Shown: positions 34,003 through 45,650, numbered from the stretch's first letter. The stretch: DNA of 64,000 bases from Corydoras sp. C115 (GCA_019802505.1 JAFMOC010000044.1:1477501-1541500); one strand, 5' to 3'. Notes: generated by a model not told the origin, from the sequence alone. Translations and numbers: made by a program.

Positions 34003-34589
34003 TTTTGTATGACTTTTAAATAATGGATGATTTCTGATATTTCAGCAGGTAAAAAAGTTCTAACTCCCTGTTCACTTGTATGTGCTTCAAATGGATCTAT
34101 GATAACATTACACTTTGCTGTGACTAAGTGAAAAGGCTCTCAAACTGCCAGATATTTGACTGTTATTTCTTATTTTAGTTTTGTAAGACTTGATTTTTTC
34201 CTCTGGTCCATTTATCTAATTCAATGCAGAGCTCACAGCACTCATCAGATACTCGCATGCTGTTTAGTACATTTTAAGATGAGAATGATATTCAGTTTCA
34301 GATATCCACTTCATGACAAATGATATCAATGTATTTATCTATAAAGGCTTTATACAACTTTGATGATTAATCAGTATTACTGTTTCTTTTATTTGTTAAT
34401 TACTAGACATGTGGAGTAATGTAATTGTGAAACGTAATAAATCTTATAGACTTTGTAATTATGATGATGCAGGTTGTATTAAAATTAAAATAGTGATTGT
34501 GACCTGATTGCTTAATACATGATTGTACAAGTTTGATTTTCAGAAAATGACGACAAGTAGTAAAAATGCAACAAAATCTGAAATATCAT
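34003..34589. other. Unique or low-copy sequence paralogous to 47285-47345
   Basis: 'ttttgtatgacttttaaat' here and 'ttttgcaagacttttaaat' at 47285 lie immediately right of SINE insertions, so the first part belongs to an old repeat. The rest is unremarkable. Confidence 0.4.
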
Positions 34590-34652
34590 CTCATTATTAA
34601 TCCTATACTAAAGACTAGAGTCGCGTGCACATCCAGGGAATAACATTTCACT

Positions 34653-34709
<57 letters not shown>

Positions 34710-34838
34710 TATAGGGCAATTTAGAGCAGCCCCCCCTGTGGGAGGATATTGGAGAACCTGGAGAAAACCATAGTGGACACGGGGAGAACATGGAAACTCC
34801 ACTCAGATCAGGATTCAAACATGGATCCCAGCGCTGAT
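34590..34838 (-). repeat. Mermaid-like SINE with (CA)n expansion
   Basis: The short 'cacacactcac' of the element has grown to (CA)26 at 34655-34707. Several internal deletions; ends 'ggatcccagcgctg'. Confidence 0.85.
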
Positions 34839-34917
34839 TAAATGTTTGATGTTTTTTTTTGCCATTTATAAATAACAAACAATTATATCTAACAAATATA
34901 AACAAATTTACAAATTG

Positions 34918-34972
34918 ACCCTAGTCTCTAGTGTAGGATTAGGTGGAAGATGATGAGGTGGGATGAGATTAA
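34918..34972 (+). repeat. Mermaid-like SINE tail fragment
   Basis: 'gtgtaggattaggtggaaga' followed by (gatgag)n. Confidence 0.7.
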
Positions 34973-34984
34973 TTATCACATATC

Positions 34985-35145
34985 TGAAATTTGTAAATTA
35001 TGATCCACAATTTTGGCATTATTAGCCATTCAACTATGACCAGGTGATCAGGGGTGATAATTCTAGTGTAGTTGATTTTTCAATAACTACTGCCTTGTTT
35101 GTGATGTTCTCATTTGTAAGTTGCTTTGAATAAAATCATTAAATT
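34985..35145 (+). mobile_element. L2-type LINE 3' UTR remnant
   Basis: 'atgaccaggtgatcagggg' and 'gataattctagtgtagttg' match the LINE copy at 16830. The tail 'tgtaagttgctttgaataaa' is decayed. Confidence 0.6.
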
Positions 35146-35977
35146 AAATAAAGTTATTTAAGTAAAGTTAAATATAAAATTACGATTATGATGTGTATGC
35201 AATACAAGGACAATTGACCATAAAGACAGATGTTTATTTATTAGAGTTACCATATAGATTTTTTGGCTTTAAAAATAATCCTAATCTGAATTCCTGATAT
35301 ATAAAGATTATTCTTGAAAGTACATCAAGCTGCTAATTGTGACGTTCTTCTGAAATATCTGAGACAAATGTCAAAAATCTTAAAAGGGATTTTATTTTAT
35401 TGTTGTGCAGGAAATCATGTCTGTGTGTAAGAGTGTGTGTGGGGGGAGGGAGGTGTATATGGTTAATAGTGCTACCATAATTAAGGGTTTAGTCAGAGCT
35501 AAGTTCTATGGCTACCGTCACTGAGTACACGACTACACATGATCCATAAGCACCTTCATCACTTTCTACAGCTGTGACCTTGTTACTGCACACACGTGTT
35601 CACACACACCGCCGTGTTTAGTGTACAACAGATTGGACCTGACAACATATTGACACAACATTAAAAAAGTCATATTGCTTGAGTAACTCAAGTAGCCAGT
35701 AATTTATCTGAGCATTAAAACTGGAAATATGTTATAGATTAAGTTGTGTCACTTTTCATTTAGTGCTCTAATTATATTACAGGAGTATAAGCACAGGAAG
35801 TCTACTGAATGAAGAGGTCACTTAGACAGCTGTGATAGAAATGTAATCCACTGAGATATCCATATACTGGCCACATATGTGATATCTTTATATTAATATT
35901 ACACCCTCAATATGCAGAGCATCTATAAAAGGTACATTTAATGAATAACATTTTAACACACTCATTTAGTTTATGAT
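35146..35977. other. Unique sequence
   Basis: No gene or repeat recognised. Confidence 0.5.
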
Positions 35978-35978
35978 G

Positions 35979-36023
<45 letters not shown>
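35978..36023. repeat. (TAA)n microsatellite
   Basis: About 15 units. Confidence 0.97.
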
Positions 36024-36037
36024 GGCTTACTGCTTAT

Positions 36038-36313
36038 CCCTCCTTTTTTGTTGTCGGTCAGTTTGACCCATTTTCACTTTTGGGTGAAATTTTAGATACT
36101 CTCTATTTTTGTCATGATTTGTTTTTTACTTGTCATTAATTAGGGTCCCGGGCATGCATGCAAAATAATAATTGTCCTATAATTCTCAAAAATATTTAGT
36201 TATTTTTTAGTTATTTTAGATATTTAATAATATTTCACCCTTTTGTGTGCTTGTAAATTATATTTTTTAACCCATAGCATTATTAATGTATTATTTAAAA
36301 CATAATAGGAGGG
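36038..36313. mobile_element. piggyBac-like MITE
   Basis: Starts 'ccctccttttttgttgtc' and, in complement, the other end starts 'ccctcctattatgtttta'. It is flanked by 'ttat' (36034-36037) and 'ttaa' (36314-36317). A 'ccctcc' terminus with a TTAA target is typical of piggyBac-type elements, and 'cggtcagtttgaccc' is a common interior of such fish MITEs. About 276 bp, no coding capacity. Confidence 0.6.
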
Positions 36314-36317
36314 TTAA

Positions 36318-36686
36318 ACTGTGCCGGTTAGTAATAAAGATTAGAAACAATATTTAAAATGGAAAAATATGTATTTCTAACATTGATGGAACGTAACTCT
36401 ATTAGGACTAACTGTAAAGTATTAGACTCTAATGAATTAAAGGCTTTCCAAAAAGACAATATTGAAAATAATTCACAGAATATTGTCATTATTATAAAAC
36501 CGTATTATAGATGTATAATGAATAAATGTGTTTAGTTTGCTATTTATAGTTTTCATGTTTTTGGTACACGTTTTTCCCCATGACACTTATGTATGGTATT
36601 GTAACATGAAGTGCTAGTGTAGTTTAGCTTTTTTATTTTATTATAATTATTATAATGTTTTAAATTATTATTAGTATTATAAGTAA

Positions 36687-36687
<1 letters not shown>
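36318..36687. other. A+T-rich sequence
   Basis: No feature seen. Confidence 0.5.

Positions 36688-36735
<48 letters not shown>
36688..36735. repeat. (TTA)n microsatellite
   Basis: About 16 units; gives a spurious poly-Asn frame on the minus strand. Confidence 0.97.
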
Positions 36736-36737
<2 letters not shown>

Positions 36738-36799
36738 TTTAATTTTTGCTTCTCATTTTTTTGGTTCACTCTCCCTTTTGTGAGGTGTAATTTCTAGGC

Positions 36800-36801
<2 letters not shown>

Positions 36802-36842
<41 letters not shown>
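36802..36842. repeat. (GT)n microsatellite
   Basis: About 20 units. Confidence 0.97.
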
Positions 36843-36846
<4 letters not shown>

Positions 36847-37822
36847 AGTTACAGTGCCCTGGGTGCTGTGCTGCCTGTGGAAACATATGGCTAATCTTTC
36901 CCGGTCACCATCACCACTTTTATCTTTCCCCACCCTGGCTCATTGCTGTTTGATGTCAAATTAGTCCAGGAATAACAAATTCTTTATTCTTCTGAATCTG
37001 GCACACTGAGAAAAAACTTTGTTGTAGTCCTGGGAGGCAAACAATGCTTCAAGGAGTTAAACCAAATGAAAGTCTTTGATCCTGAAAGATATTAGAGGGA
37101 AAGCAAGAGCAAAAGAATGAGAGTGGAAAAGAATAGCCAACTTGCTAAAAATCTGAAACTACAAATCAAAATGCAAATGATATTAAAATGTAAAGTACTT
37201 TTTTTTCCAGCTCTTCTTTCCTGCCTTTTAATTAATAATCTGAGTTTTGTTTGCATTGGTCTTAACCTACTAAAGCACTGAGCCCTTTTTCTCTCCATCA
37301 CATCATTCTGTATTTATATCACTGCGGCCGAAAGTGCTGCTTTCAAGTTGTTACAACAGATTTAAGTGTCAGAATGCTAAATGAGAAAAATAATGACAGA
37401 CAATCCCACAAGGAGGAGAGGAGAGGAGAGGAGAAAACAGACACTGATTTGTGGAAGTAGTTTTGCTTTTGGACGTTTTAACCTTGTTAATTCTCACCGC
37501 TTTTCTCCATGCTTGTGCACGACAGTTTACACTGACTGCTTTGTTGGTTTATCAATACGGGTGCTGAAGGGAAGAAGGTGCAGCAGACCCAAGCTCTGAT
37601 GACATTACAGTAAATGTGTAAATAAAAAGTGTTAAAGGTAAATGCAGGCTTCCTAACAAAGCCCAGGCGCTTTCGAGAACCATTGGACACTATAAGAAAT
37701 TTTTTCATAGTAGGACCAATTTAACAAAGGGAAAAAAAGTATAATACTTTAAAGTCATATTGCACTCGCAAGGAGAATAAAAGGTGTTAAAGTCAGGGCC
37801 ATGGCTTGTTGAGTATTATGTT
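36843..37822. other. Unique sequence
   Basis: A 'gagga' pentamer run lies near 37413-37433. No gene or known repeat. Confidence 0.5.
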
Positions 37823-38010
37823 GTTACGATCCGCTGGCGATCCCGCGGGAGAGAGCGTCCACGCTGAATGGAGCCAGTAAGCGATATAGAATAAACTGTC
37901 TTCATTTAAAACACAGGGAAAAAATACATGAACGGGATCCGAACAACGTGTACATCAATATTGCTAGGTGACTGTGCACAGCAGATAATGAATAATAAAA
38001 AAACAGAGCA
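37823..38010 (-). mobile_element. Possible LTR-type or DNA-element fragment interrupted by a SINE
   Basis: 'tgttacgatccgctggcgat' is reminiscent of 'tgtcacg'-starting fish LTRs, and the complement carries 'aataa' polyadenylation-like words. It seems to continue at 38345-38450 after a SINE. No partner LTR seen. Confidence 0.25.
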
Positions 38011-38344
38011 GGGCGGCATGGTGGCTTAGTGGTTAGCACGTTCTCGTCTCAGAGCTGGGGATTCCCGGTTCGAATCCAAGCTGGGTGGAGTTTCCATGTC
38101 CTCCCCGTGTCCACGTGTTTCCTTCTGGTTCTCCAGTTTCCACCCACAGACCAAAAACATGGATAAACAAGGTAAATTGACTGCTCATATTGCCTCATGT
38201 AGTGTGTTTGTGTGTGTGTGTGTGTATGTGTGTGTGTGAGTTAGTGCGCCCAGTGCTCAAAATGTTCTACTCTGGAATGGTATGGGAAACCCCCACGACC
38301 CTAGTAGAACATTAAGCAGAAGACAATGAATGAATGAATGAATG
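38011..38344 (+). repeat. Mermaid-like SINE, moderately diverged
   Basis: Flanked by 'aaaaaacagagca' (left) and 'aaaaatcagagca' (right). The segment 'gatagattggcgccctgtcc' is missing, so '...gttagtgcgcccagtgctc' is joined. Confidence 0.9.
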
Positions 38345-38489
38345 AAAAATCAGAGCACATAACAAAAAAAGCTAAAATGCTCAAACATAGGAACCAATGA
38401 AAACACCCGGCTAATTAACTTAAACAGTGTGCAAAATGATAGTAATGAATTAATTAACTGAAAAGAGATCGACGAAAGGAAAAATAAGA

Positions 38490-38600
38490 ACAGAATAGAA
38501 GAATAGAATAGAATAGAAAGCCTTTATTGTCATTATACACCCAGAATGTGAGGAGTGAAGGGACACTCCTTACATGAGTAATAACAATAGTTATTATTTT
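38490..38600 (-). mobile_element. LINE 3' end with (agaat)n tail
   Basis: 'gaatagaatagaatagaaag' then 'cctttattgtcattatacac' is the complement of a widespread fish LINE 3' end '...acaataaaggctattct'. Only about 110 bp remains. Confidence 0.55.
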
Positions 38601-38738
38601 GCCAGTACTGTTACAGCTATTTGTGAAAAAAATAGAATAAAATATGTCATGTGACCAAGCAGAAGTCTGTCCCACATACAGTAAAAATGGACTTTGGTTC
38701 TATTGTAATTCTACAATTCCAGACTGGAATTCCAGTCA

Positions 38739-38910
38739 AACGTAAATCCATCGCTGGGCATATAGTTACTGAGAATTTAGATAGGGGCAATTTTGAGCTG
38801 CCAATTTACCTTGAATCTATGTTTTTGGACTGTGGGAGGTACCGAAACGAACACGGGGAGAACATGGAAACTCCCTCCAGATCAGGATTCAAAGTGCTAA
38901 CCGTACTGCT
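38739..38910 (-). repeat. Mermaid-like SINE, old fragment
   Basis: From 'aaatccatcgctgggcatat' to the degenerate head 'caaagtgctaaccg'. The tail is missing. Confidence 0.8.
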
Positions 38911-38927
38911 CACTCACTGCTGTGTTT

Positions 38928-39190
<263 letters not shown>

Positions 39191-39192
<2 letters not shown>

Positions 39193-39789
39193 CATTTTAG
39201 GCGCTGGGAAGAGCATATACAGCATATACAGTATATAATAATAAAAGGAAAGGTTTCTGTCACTGTTGTCTTTGTTGCTTTCTGAGGTTTTATTATAAAG
39301 CCGCCTGAAGACAATACACCATGGTAAAAAGAACTATATAAATAAATTTAACTTTCACTTCTGTAAACGATCAAAGACGCTATAACTCATTACCTTTTTT
39401 TACCTTTTGTTTCCATTCTGAATTCTTTATGTGGTGGGATGGCGAAGGGAGGCTTATTGCATTATGTTCAGGTTCACGTGTTGGGGTTTTGATAACCTGG
39501 TTACAGGGACCTCTGTGTTTTCTCATTTCTGCCTGAACTTCTGTAGAAACAGTACTTGACTAACGGAGGAGATAACTACTTTTTTTTTTTTTACTTCTAA
39601 ACACATAAGCTCGGCATCCTGAGACTCTCTTCTTATTTAAGGTTGATAGTTTTACTACGCAGAGACATGTGAAGCCTCAGCTGCAGCAATCATAATCTTT
39701 GCCCTTTGTAAACCTTTTCAGGAACTCTTTCTTCAACCTTGTTCGTGTTGCAATGTCACACTCATCCAGTTTTTGTGTTTCCATAGACC
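39191..39789. other. Unique sequence
   Basis: No feature seen apart from a T-run at 39582-39592. Confidence 0.5.
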
Positions 39790-40560
39790 CCTTAAGCATC
39801 TGAGCATTTGTGTGTGTTTGTGTGGGAGTGTATGCGCGAGCTCAGCTGCAAATGGTCAGGCCTGGCCCCAGGGCTTGGCTCACTAGACTGATGAACTGCA
39901 GGCTTGTTGCCCTGGGGGCAGTTGGGAATGGGCCACACTGGCCTCCTTCTTTCTCTGTTTTCTTCCTTTCTTACCATTTCTCCACTTCATTCCTGGCAAA
40001 AGCAAATAAAGAGATCCAGAGGTAGTGGCAAAATGGCAAGGTCTGAAATGTAAAACGTATACAATAACTCAGATACAAGTGGCATGGCTAAAAATTGCCT
40101 TCATACATCAGCTTATGGTTTACAGGGGCTGGCAGAAAGGACGCCAAAAGGTCAGAGGGAAAAAACATATAGATGTGTCAAGTATGGCGCTCAGGGCAAC
40201 AGGATCTGAGGATGAAGGGATGTGATATGGACTCTAGAGGGACTGAGGAAGTGCTTGATGGAGCAGTATGCGCTTTCTTTCTCTCTTTTGCCCATAGAGG
40301 GTAAGGCATGCAGACGGCAGCTCTGTAGACCAGGTACACTAGGATGTAACCTCTCCCGCTGACCTGCAGTGACAAGACAGATCGCTCTATTCATCTGCGG
40401 CTGAGCCACGGCATGGCGCAGCATTTTTCACCTAAAACTCAGGATGGATCTGTTGGCTGGGAGGAATGTCACTGGCCTGAATGCCCTGATCTGTCATATG
40501 CCTACCATCTTCACCCCATCACACATTTCCACTACAGGCATACCTTCACTAGTCAGCTGT
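39790..40560. other. Candidate conserved non-coding island
   Basis: Unique, GC-balanced DNA ('ttgccctgggggcagttggg', 'gaatgggccacactggcctc'). Several 60-77 codon frames overlap on both strands, none recognisable. Confidence 0.25.
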
Positions 40561-40819
40561 GAGGTTAGGAGGGCATCTGCCACTTTGAAATGTATAGAAC
40601 TGTGAGAGATTACTGTGACCGGTGACTGTGGTGACCTTGTATTCAATTCAATTGCACGTAATCAAAGGCACAGCAAGAGCTACAACTTTTTTAGCTTTGG
40701 AATGCTATATAAACAGCTTCTGTAGTGATGAAGGAACATTTTCTTTGCAATATAACCAAATTCCTGGTTTGTGTGTAGCTGCTCAGCAGTGGAAATCGAA
40801 TCCAACGTGTTCTGTACAA

Positions 40820-41088
40820 TTCATTCATCCATTATCTTCCGCTTAATCCCATAATAGGTTTGTGGTAGGTTCTCCATGTCCATCCAGGGGGGAGCATTTC
40901 GGGTGTTGGGCAGATACACCCAGGACAGAGTGCCGATCAATCGCTTGGCACACTCACACATACACACACTATATATGGGGCAATTTAGAGCATTTTTTGG
41001 ACCTTGAATCCATGTTTTTGGACGAGGAAACCAGGGAAATAAGGGGAAACCCTTGCAGACTGAGAGTGAGACGTATTAACAACCAATC
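40820..41088 (-). repeat. Mermaid-like SINE, old, head lost
   Basis: Tail 'cattatcttccgcttaatcc' clear. The right end degenerates after 'ggaaacccttgcagac'. Confidence 0.85.
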
Positions 41089-41100
41089 CTACCTATAATA

Positions 41101-41134
41101 AGGGAACCCGGAGGAAACCTATGAGGACAAGGGG
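41101..41134 (-). repeat. Mermaid-like SINE body scrap
   Basis: 'gggaacccggaggaaaccta' only, wedged between two larger copies. Confidence 0.55.
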
Positions 41135-41249
41135 ACATTCATTAATTTATTATCTTCACTTAATCCTCTACTAGGTTCATTGGGCGGTTCCATTTCAGGA
41201 GCTGGGCAGATACAACCAGGAGAGGATGCCAATCTATCTCTGGCACACA

Positions 41250-41299
<50 letters not shown>

Positions 41300-41491
41300 C
41301 ACACTCAGACCATATGGGGCAATCTAGAGCAGCTAACTTACTTTGAATCCATGTTTTTGGACTGTGGGAGAAACCGTAGAGCCCGAAGAAAACTCACGCA
41401 GACATGGGGAGAACATGGGTCCAACCAGATCGACGTTCGAACCTGGATCACCAGAGACGGACATGTTAACCACTAAGCCACTGTGTCGTCC
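41135..41491 (-). repeat. Mermaid-like SINE with (CA)n expansion
   Basis: CA-rich stretch 41257-41304. Head end 'taagccactgtgtcgtcc' is present. Confidence 0.88.
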
Positions 41492-41505
41492 TTGGATCTC
41501 AATCT

Positions 41506-41552
41506 CATGTCATTATCTTCTGCTTATCCTACCCATACTAGGGACTAGGGGG
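41506..41552 (-). repeat. Mermaid-like SINE tail fragment
   Basis: 'cattatcttctgcttatcc' then 'tactagggactaggggg' only. Confidence 0.7.
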
Positions 41553-41577
41553 CAATATAAAAATAATTGTAATACAG

Positions 41578-41848
41578 TATGTTTCCATGTCCTCCCGTGT
41601 CCACGTGGGTTTCCTCCGGGTTCTCTGGTTTCCTCCCACAGTCCAAAACATGGATCAAGGTCAATTAAATTCTTCAAATTGCCCCATATAGAGTGTGTTT
41701 GTGTGTGTGTCTGTGTGAGTGAGTGTGCCCAGTAATAGATTGGTGCCCTGTCCTGGGTGTATCTGCCCAGCGTCCGAAGATTTCTCCCCCCCCCCCGCGA
41801 CCCTAGTAGAGGATAAAGTGGAAGATAATGGATGGATGGATGGATGGA
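41578..41848 (+). repeat. Mermaid-like SINE, 5'-truncated
   Basis: Begins 'tatgtttccatgtcctccc', lacks the promoter, subfamily B tail (ggat)n. A C-run of 10 replaces 'tggatgggcatggggaacc'. Confidence 0.9.
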
Positions 41849-42471
41849 CAATATGTTTATAGATCCTTTTGTTCATTTGTCTATGTGCATACACTGATGC
41901 TCTGCTGTCTGCTGAGGGTGCATGTAAAATGTATGCAGGACGAAAACAGACAAAAACAAAGTGCTGTTTTCTGGGATGTGATTCTTTGTTTTCAATTCAG
42001 TGTTTTATCACTAGTACAGGGAGAGAGTATGTTAAAACCAGCAGGGGGCCCGGCAGTGAAAAGAGGAGAGAGATAACAGTGGGCTCAGGAATAAACTGTG
42101 AAAAGGCTTAATAATAAACATCAACATGCTTTTTTTTTAAATTCTTACATAGACATATGTAAAAGAAATGACTTTTTAATCAGGTGAATTGCGTTTGTCT
42201 GTGGGACTAGGAGCTGTCCTTGCCACCAGTGAGCTGACCTACATCTCCCAATCTTAGATGCTCATGTGATGCCCTGATTGGCTCCACCAGGGTCACAAGC
42301 TTGTGAAACTAAACTACTGAAAGATAAAGTGAGGAGGAAAAATGTGGTATCAGATCCATCATCATGATTTAATTTGCTCTATTTTAAATCTATATCATTG
42401 TTTAATTGACTTTCGAAAACACACACACACACACACACATATTTCTGTATGTATATCATAATTAACATATG
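41849..42471. other. Unique sequence with short (CA)n
   Basis: CA run at 42420-42440. No gene recognised. Confidence 0.5.
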
Positions 42472-42480
42472 TTAACACAT

Positions 42481-42678
42481 TCATTCATTCATCCATTATC
42501 TTCCGCTTTATCCTCTATCAGGGTCGCGGGGGGGTTCCCCATGCCCATCCAGGGAAGAGCGTTTCGGGCGCTGGGCAGATACACCCAGGACAGGGCGCCA
42601 ATCTATCGCTGGGCACACACTCACTCACACAGACACACTCTATATGGGACAATTTGAAGAACTCAATTGACTTGATCC
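42481..42678 (-). repeat. Mermaid-like SINE, left half of an interrupted host copy
   Basis: Tail and lower body, subfamily B ('gggtgtatctg' in complement). Left target duplication 'ttaacacat' at 42472-42480. Interrupted at 'aattgacttgatcc' by another SINE. Confidence 0.95.
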
Positions 42679-43028
42679 GGCGGCACGGTGGCTTAGTGGT
42701 TAGCACGTTCGCCTCTCAGCGCTAGGGATTCCCGGTTCAAATCCCCATCTGGGTGGAATTTCTATGTTCTCCCCGTGTCTGCGTGGGTTTCCTCCGGGTC
42801 CTCCGGTTTCCTCCCACAGTCCAAAAACATGGATCAAGTCAATTGAATTCTCAAAAATTGCCCCATATAGAGTGTGTCTGTGTGGGTGAGTGTGTGCCCA
42901 GCGATGGATTGGCGCCCTGTCCTGGGTCTGTCTGCCCAGCGCCCGAGACGTTCTCCCCTGGATGGGCATGGGGAACCCCACCGCGGCCCTAATAGAGGAT
43001 AAAGCGGGAGATAATGAATGAATGAATG
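42679..43028 (+). repeat. Mermaid-like SINE, subfamily A, nested inside another copy
   Basis: Full length. Perfect 14-bp target duplication 'aattgacttgatcc' at 42665-42678 and 43029-43042, made from the host SINE itself. Very close to the A-type copies at 241, 54064 and 56161. Confidence 0.97.
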
Positions 43029-43042
43029 AATTGACTTGATCC

Positions 43043-43189
43043 ATGTTTTTGGACTGTGGGAAGAACCCAGAGGAAACCCACACAGACATGGGGAGAACAC
43101 GGAAACTCCACCCAGATTGGGATTCGAACTGGGAATCCCTAGTGCTGAGAGGCGAACGTGCTAACCACTAAGCCACCGTGCCGCCCACC
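43043..43189 (-). repeat. Mermaid-like SINE, right half of the interrupted host copy
   Basis: Body and complete head. Right target duplication 'ttaacacat' at 43190-43198. Confidence 0.95.
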
Positions 43190-43260
43190 TTAACACATGT
43201 AACACTAATTAAATTGACATTTTCATGCATTGATAAAAATTATGAAGGACAATTAAGGTG

Positions 43261-43588
43261 CAGGCAGCACGGTGGCTTAGTGGTTAGCACGTCTGTCTCT
43301 CAGCGCTGGGAATCCAGGTTTGAATCCCTATCTACGAGGAGTTTCCATGTTCTCCCCAAGTGCATGTGGGTTTTCCTGTTTCCGTCCAAAGTCTAAAAAC
43401 GTGGATTTAAGGTAAATTGAATGCTCTAAATTGCCCCATATAGTGTGTGTTTGTGTGTGCGTGTGAGTGTGTGCCCAGCTACCCAGATAGAACGATGTAT
43501 CTGCACAGCAACCAAAAAAGTTCTCCCTTGGATGGGCATGAGTAAGGGACCCTTGTAGAGGATTAAGTGGAAGATAATGAATGAATGA
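43261..43588 (+). repeat. Mermaid-like SINE, diverged
   Basis: Head 'caggcagcacggtggcttag'. The body is shortened after 'ttccatgttctcccc'; tail 'gaagataatgaatgaatga'. Confidence 0.9.
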
Positions 43589-43861
43589 AAGAATTAAGAA
43601 GAGGACACAGCACTATCTGATTATATATTCACAGGAAAGTATCTAACTGCTTGGGACACCTGCTGATGTCTGGACCGAGTTTCTTTTTTGCTTCATGTTG
43701 GGCATGTTTTAAGTTTAGTCATGAGATTAGTAACATGATTTATGTAGATACTGCAATGCATGTGCAGTAGAACAACTGAACAGTCAGTGTAAATTGAATG
43801 TGAGTGTTACAGTTTAGTGTTATATATATTGATGCTGGTGGCTGACCATTTTGTTTGATGC

Positions 43862-44890
43862 AATATTCTCAATCCAACACAATCCATCACACTCCACCAT
43901 GTCAGTGCCACTATACTACTAAGTAGAACATCCATCCATCCATCCATCCATTATCTTCCCCTTTATCCTCTATTAGGGTTGCGGGGGGGTTCCCCATGCC
44001 TATACAGGGGAGAACGTTTCGTGCGCTGGGAAGATACACCCAGGACAGGGCGCCAATTTATCGCTGGGCACGCACTCACTCACACAGACACACTCTATAT
44101 GGGGCAATTTGGAGAACTCAATTGACTTGATCCATGTTTTTGGACTGTGGGAAGAAACCGGAGAACCCGGAGGAAACCCACGCAGACACGGGGAGAACAT
44201 GGAAACTCCACCCAGATTGGGATTCGAACCGGGAATCCCCAGCGCTGAGAGGCGAACGTGCTAACCACTAAGCCACTGTGCCGCCCTAAGTAGAACATAG
44301 GCTTTAAAATAATTATGATAATTTTCTATTATCTGCTTCCCAAAAAAACTTTAATTGACCTTTATTTTCTTTTTCTTGTGAATATTCAGTAACAGTCAAT
44401 AGTCTGGACCTACTGCCGTCCTGCTCTGTTGTCTATTTCATCCACTTACCATATACATGGACTTTGTAGTTTTACAATTAGAGACTGTAGTCCATCTGTG
44501 TTCTTTGCTTTTGTTAGTCCCCTGTTGGTTTTTTGTTCTATTGGTCAGGACCATCACAGAATATGTATGGGTATAATTTGGATGGAGGATTGTTCATTGT
44601 CAGTTCTGCAGTGACACTGATGTGGTGAAGTGGTTTTAGTGCAGCAGTGCTGCTGCAGTTTCATTTCTCCACCTCAGTGACACTGCTGGGATAGGAATAA
44701 TGCACCAATCAAATAATGCCTGCTCTGTGGTGGTACTATTGGGGTCCTGGCCATTAGAGAACAGAGAAGGGGAATGTACACAGTATGTACTGTAGTCCAC
44801 AAACAGATGAGGTATAGTCTGGAATTATAGAACTACAAAGTCCATCTCTGTTGTAAGTGGAACTGAGAGAAAATTGACAATAAGTGGAGC
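43862..44890. mobile_element. Palindromic MITE-like repeat split by a SINE
   Basis: 44447-44866 folds back on itself: 'ggactttgtagttttacaat' on the left pairs with the complement of 'ttatagaactacaaagtcc' on the right. The centre carries 'gcagcagtgctgctgcag'. The left flank 43862-43930 ('caccatgtcagtgccac') belongs to the same family. I know this pattern from characin and catfish genomes; its superfamily is uncertain. Confidence 0.6.
43931..44286 (-). repeat. Mermaid-like SINE, full length, 11-bp target duplication
   Basis: Flanked by 'taagtagaaca' at 43920-43930 and 44287-44297. Subfamily B. Inserted in the palindromic repeat. Confidence 0.96.
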
Positions 44891-45010
44891 AAAACTTGGT
44901 CTAAAAACCTGGTAATGGATTTATATACAGTTCCATGGCCTAACATCTATACAAATGAGTCAGGAAATCAGAATTTTGCACTTGCACCTAATATTTTTCT
45001 GATATGTTAA

Positions 45011-45318
45011 TCCATCCATCCATCCATCCATTATCTTCCGCTTTATCCTATATTAGGGTTGCGGGGGAGTTACACCCAGGACAGGGCGCCAATCTATCGC
45101 TGGGCACACACTCACACACAGACACACTCTATATGGGGCAATTTGGAGAATTCAATTGACTTGATCCATGTTTTTGAACAGTGGGAGGAAACTGGAGAAC
45201 CTGGAGGAAACCCACGCAGACAAGGGGAGAACATGGAAACTCCACCCAGATGTGGATTCCAACCGGGAATCTCTAACGCTGAGAGGCGAACGTGCTAACC
45301 ACTAAGCCACCGTGCCGC
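45011..45318 (-). repeat. Mermaid-like SINE with internal deletion
   Basis: Flanked by 'gatatgttaa' (45001-45010) and 'gatacgttaa' (45319-45328). 'gggggagttacacccagg' shows loss of the 'cccatgcccatccagggg' region. Confidence 0.94.
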
Positions 45319-45328
45319 GATACGTTAA

Positions 45329-45600
45329 TCATTAAAGTCATTTTGCTTAAGAGTATTATAACGCATCAAATCAAAAGTCACAAACCCATAGCCAACTCAT
45401 ACAAGACGTGTGGCTGTCTGCACAACCAGTTAAACATCGTTCTTCGAAAACAAGGTAAAACAGGTTTTGTTCTGTTCCCATCATCAGTGTTTTCCGTGCT
45501 CACATTTCCCTCATCTGCCTTAGTCATTAAACACTATTTGTGCTTGACCTGGTTTGCCATGCGATTGAGGTGGATGAACCCTGGGAGTGGAGGGTAGGAG

Positions 45601-45604
<4 letters not shown>
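45329..45604. other. Unique sequence
   Basis: No feature recognised. Confidence 0.4.

Positions 45605-45648
<44 letters not shown>
45605..45648. repeat. (GT)n microsatellite
   Basis: About 22 units. Confidence 0.97.

Positions 45649-45650
<2 letters not shown>

Noticed and set aside
37823..38450. Solo LTR of a retrovirus-like element
   Set aside because: Only the start resembles an LTR. No matching second end, primer-binding site or target duplication was found, so it is kept only as a low-confidence fragment.
42700..43089. Recurring open frames of 60-130 codons with similar proteins (for example 'MFSPCLRGFPPGSPVSSHS')
   Set aside because: They are translations of the Mermaid-like SINE in different frames. 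Their similarity is due to the repeat.
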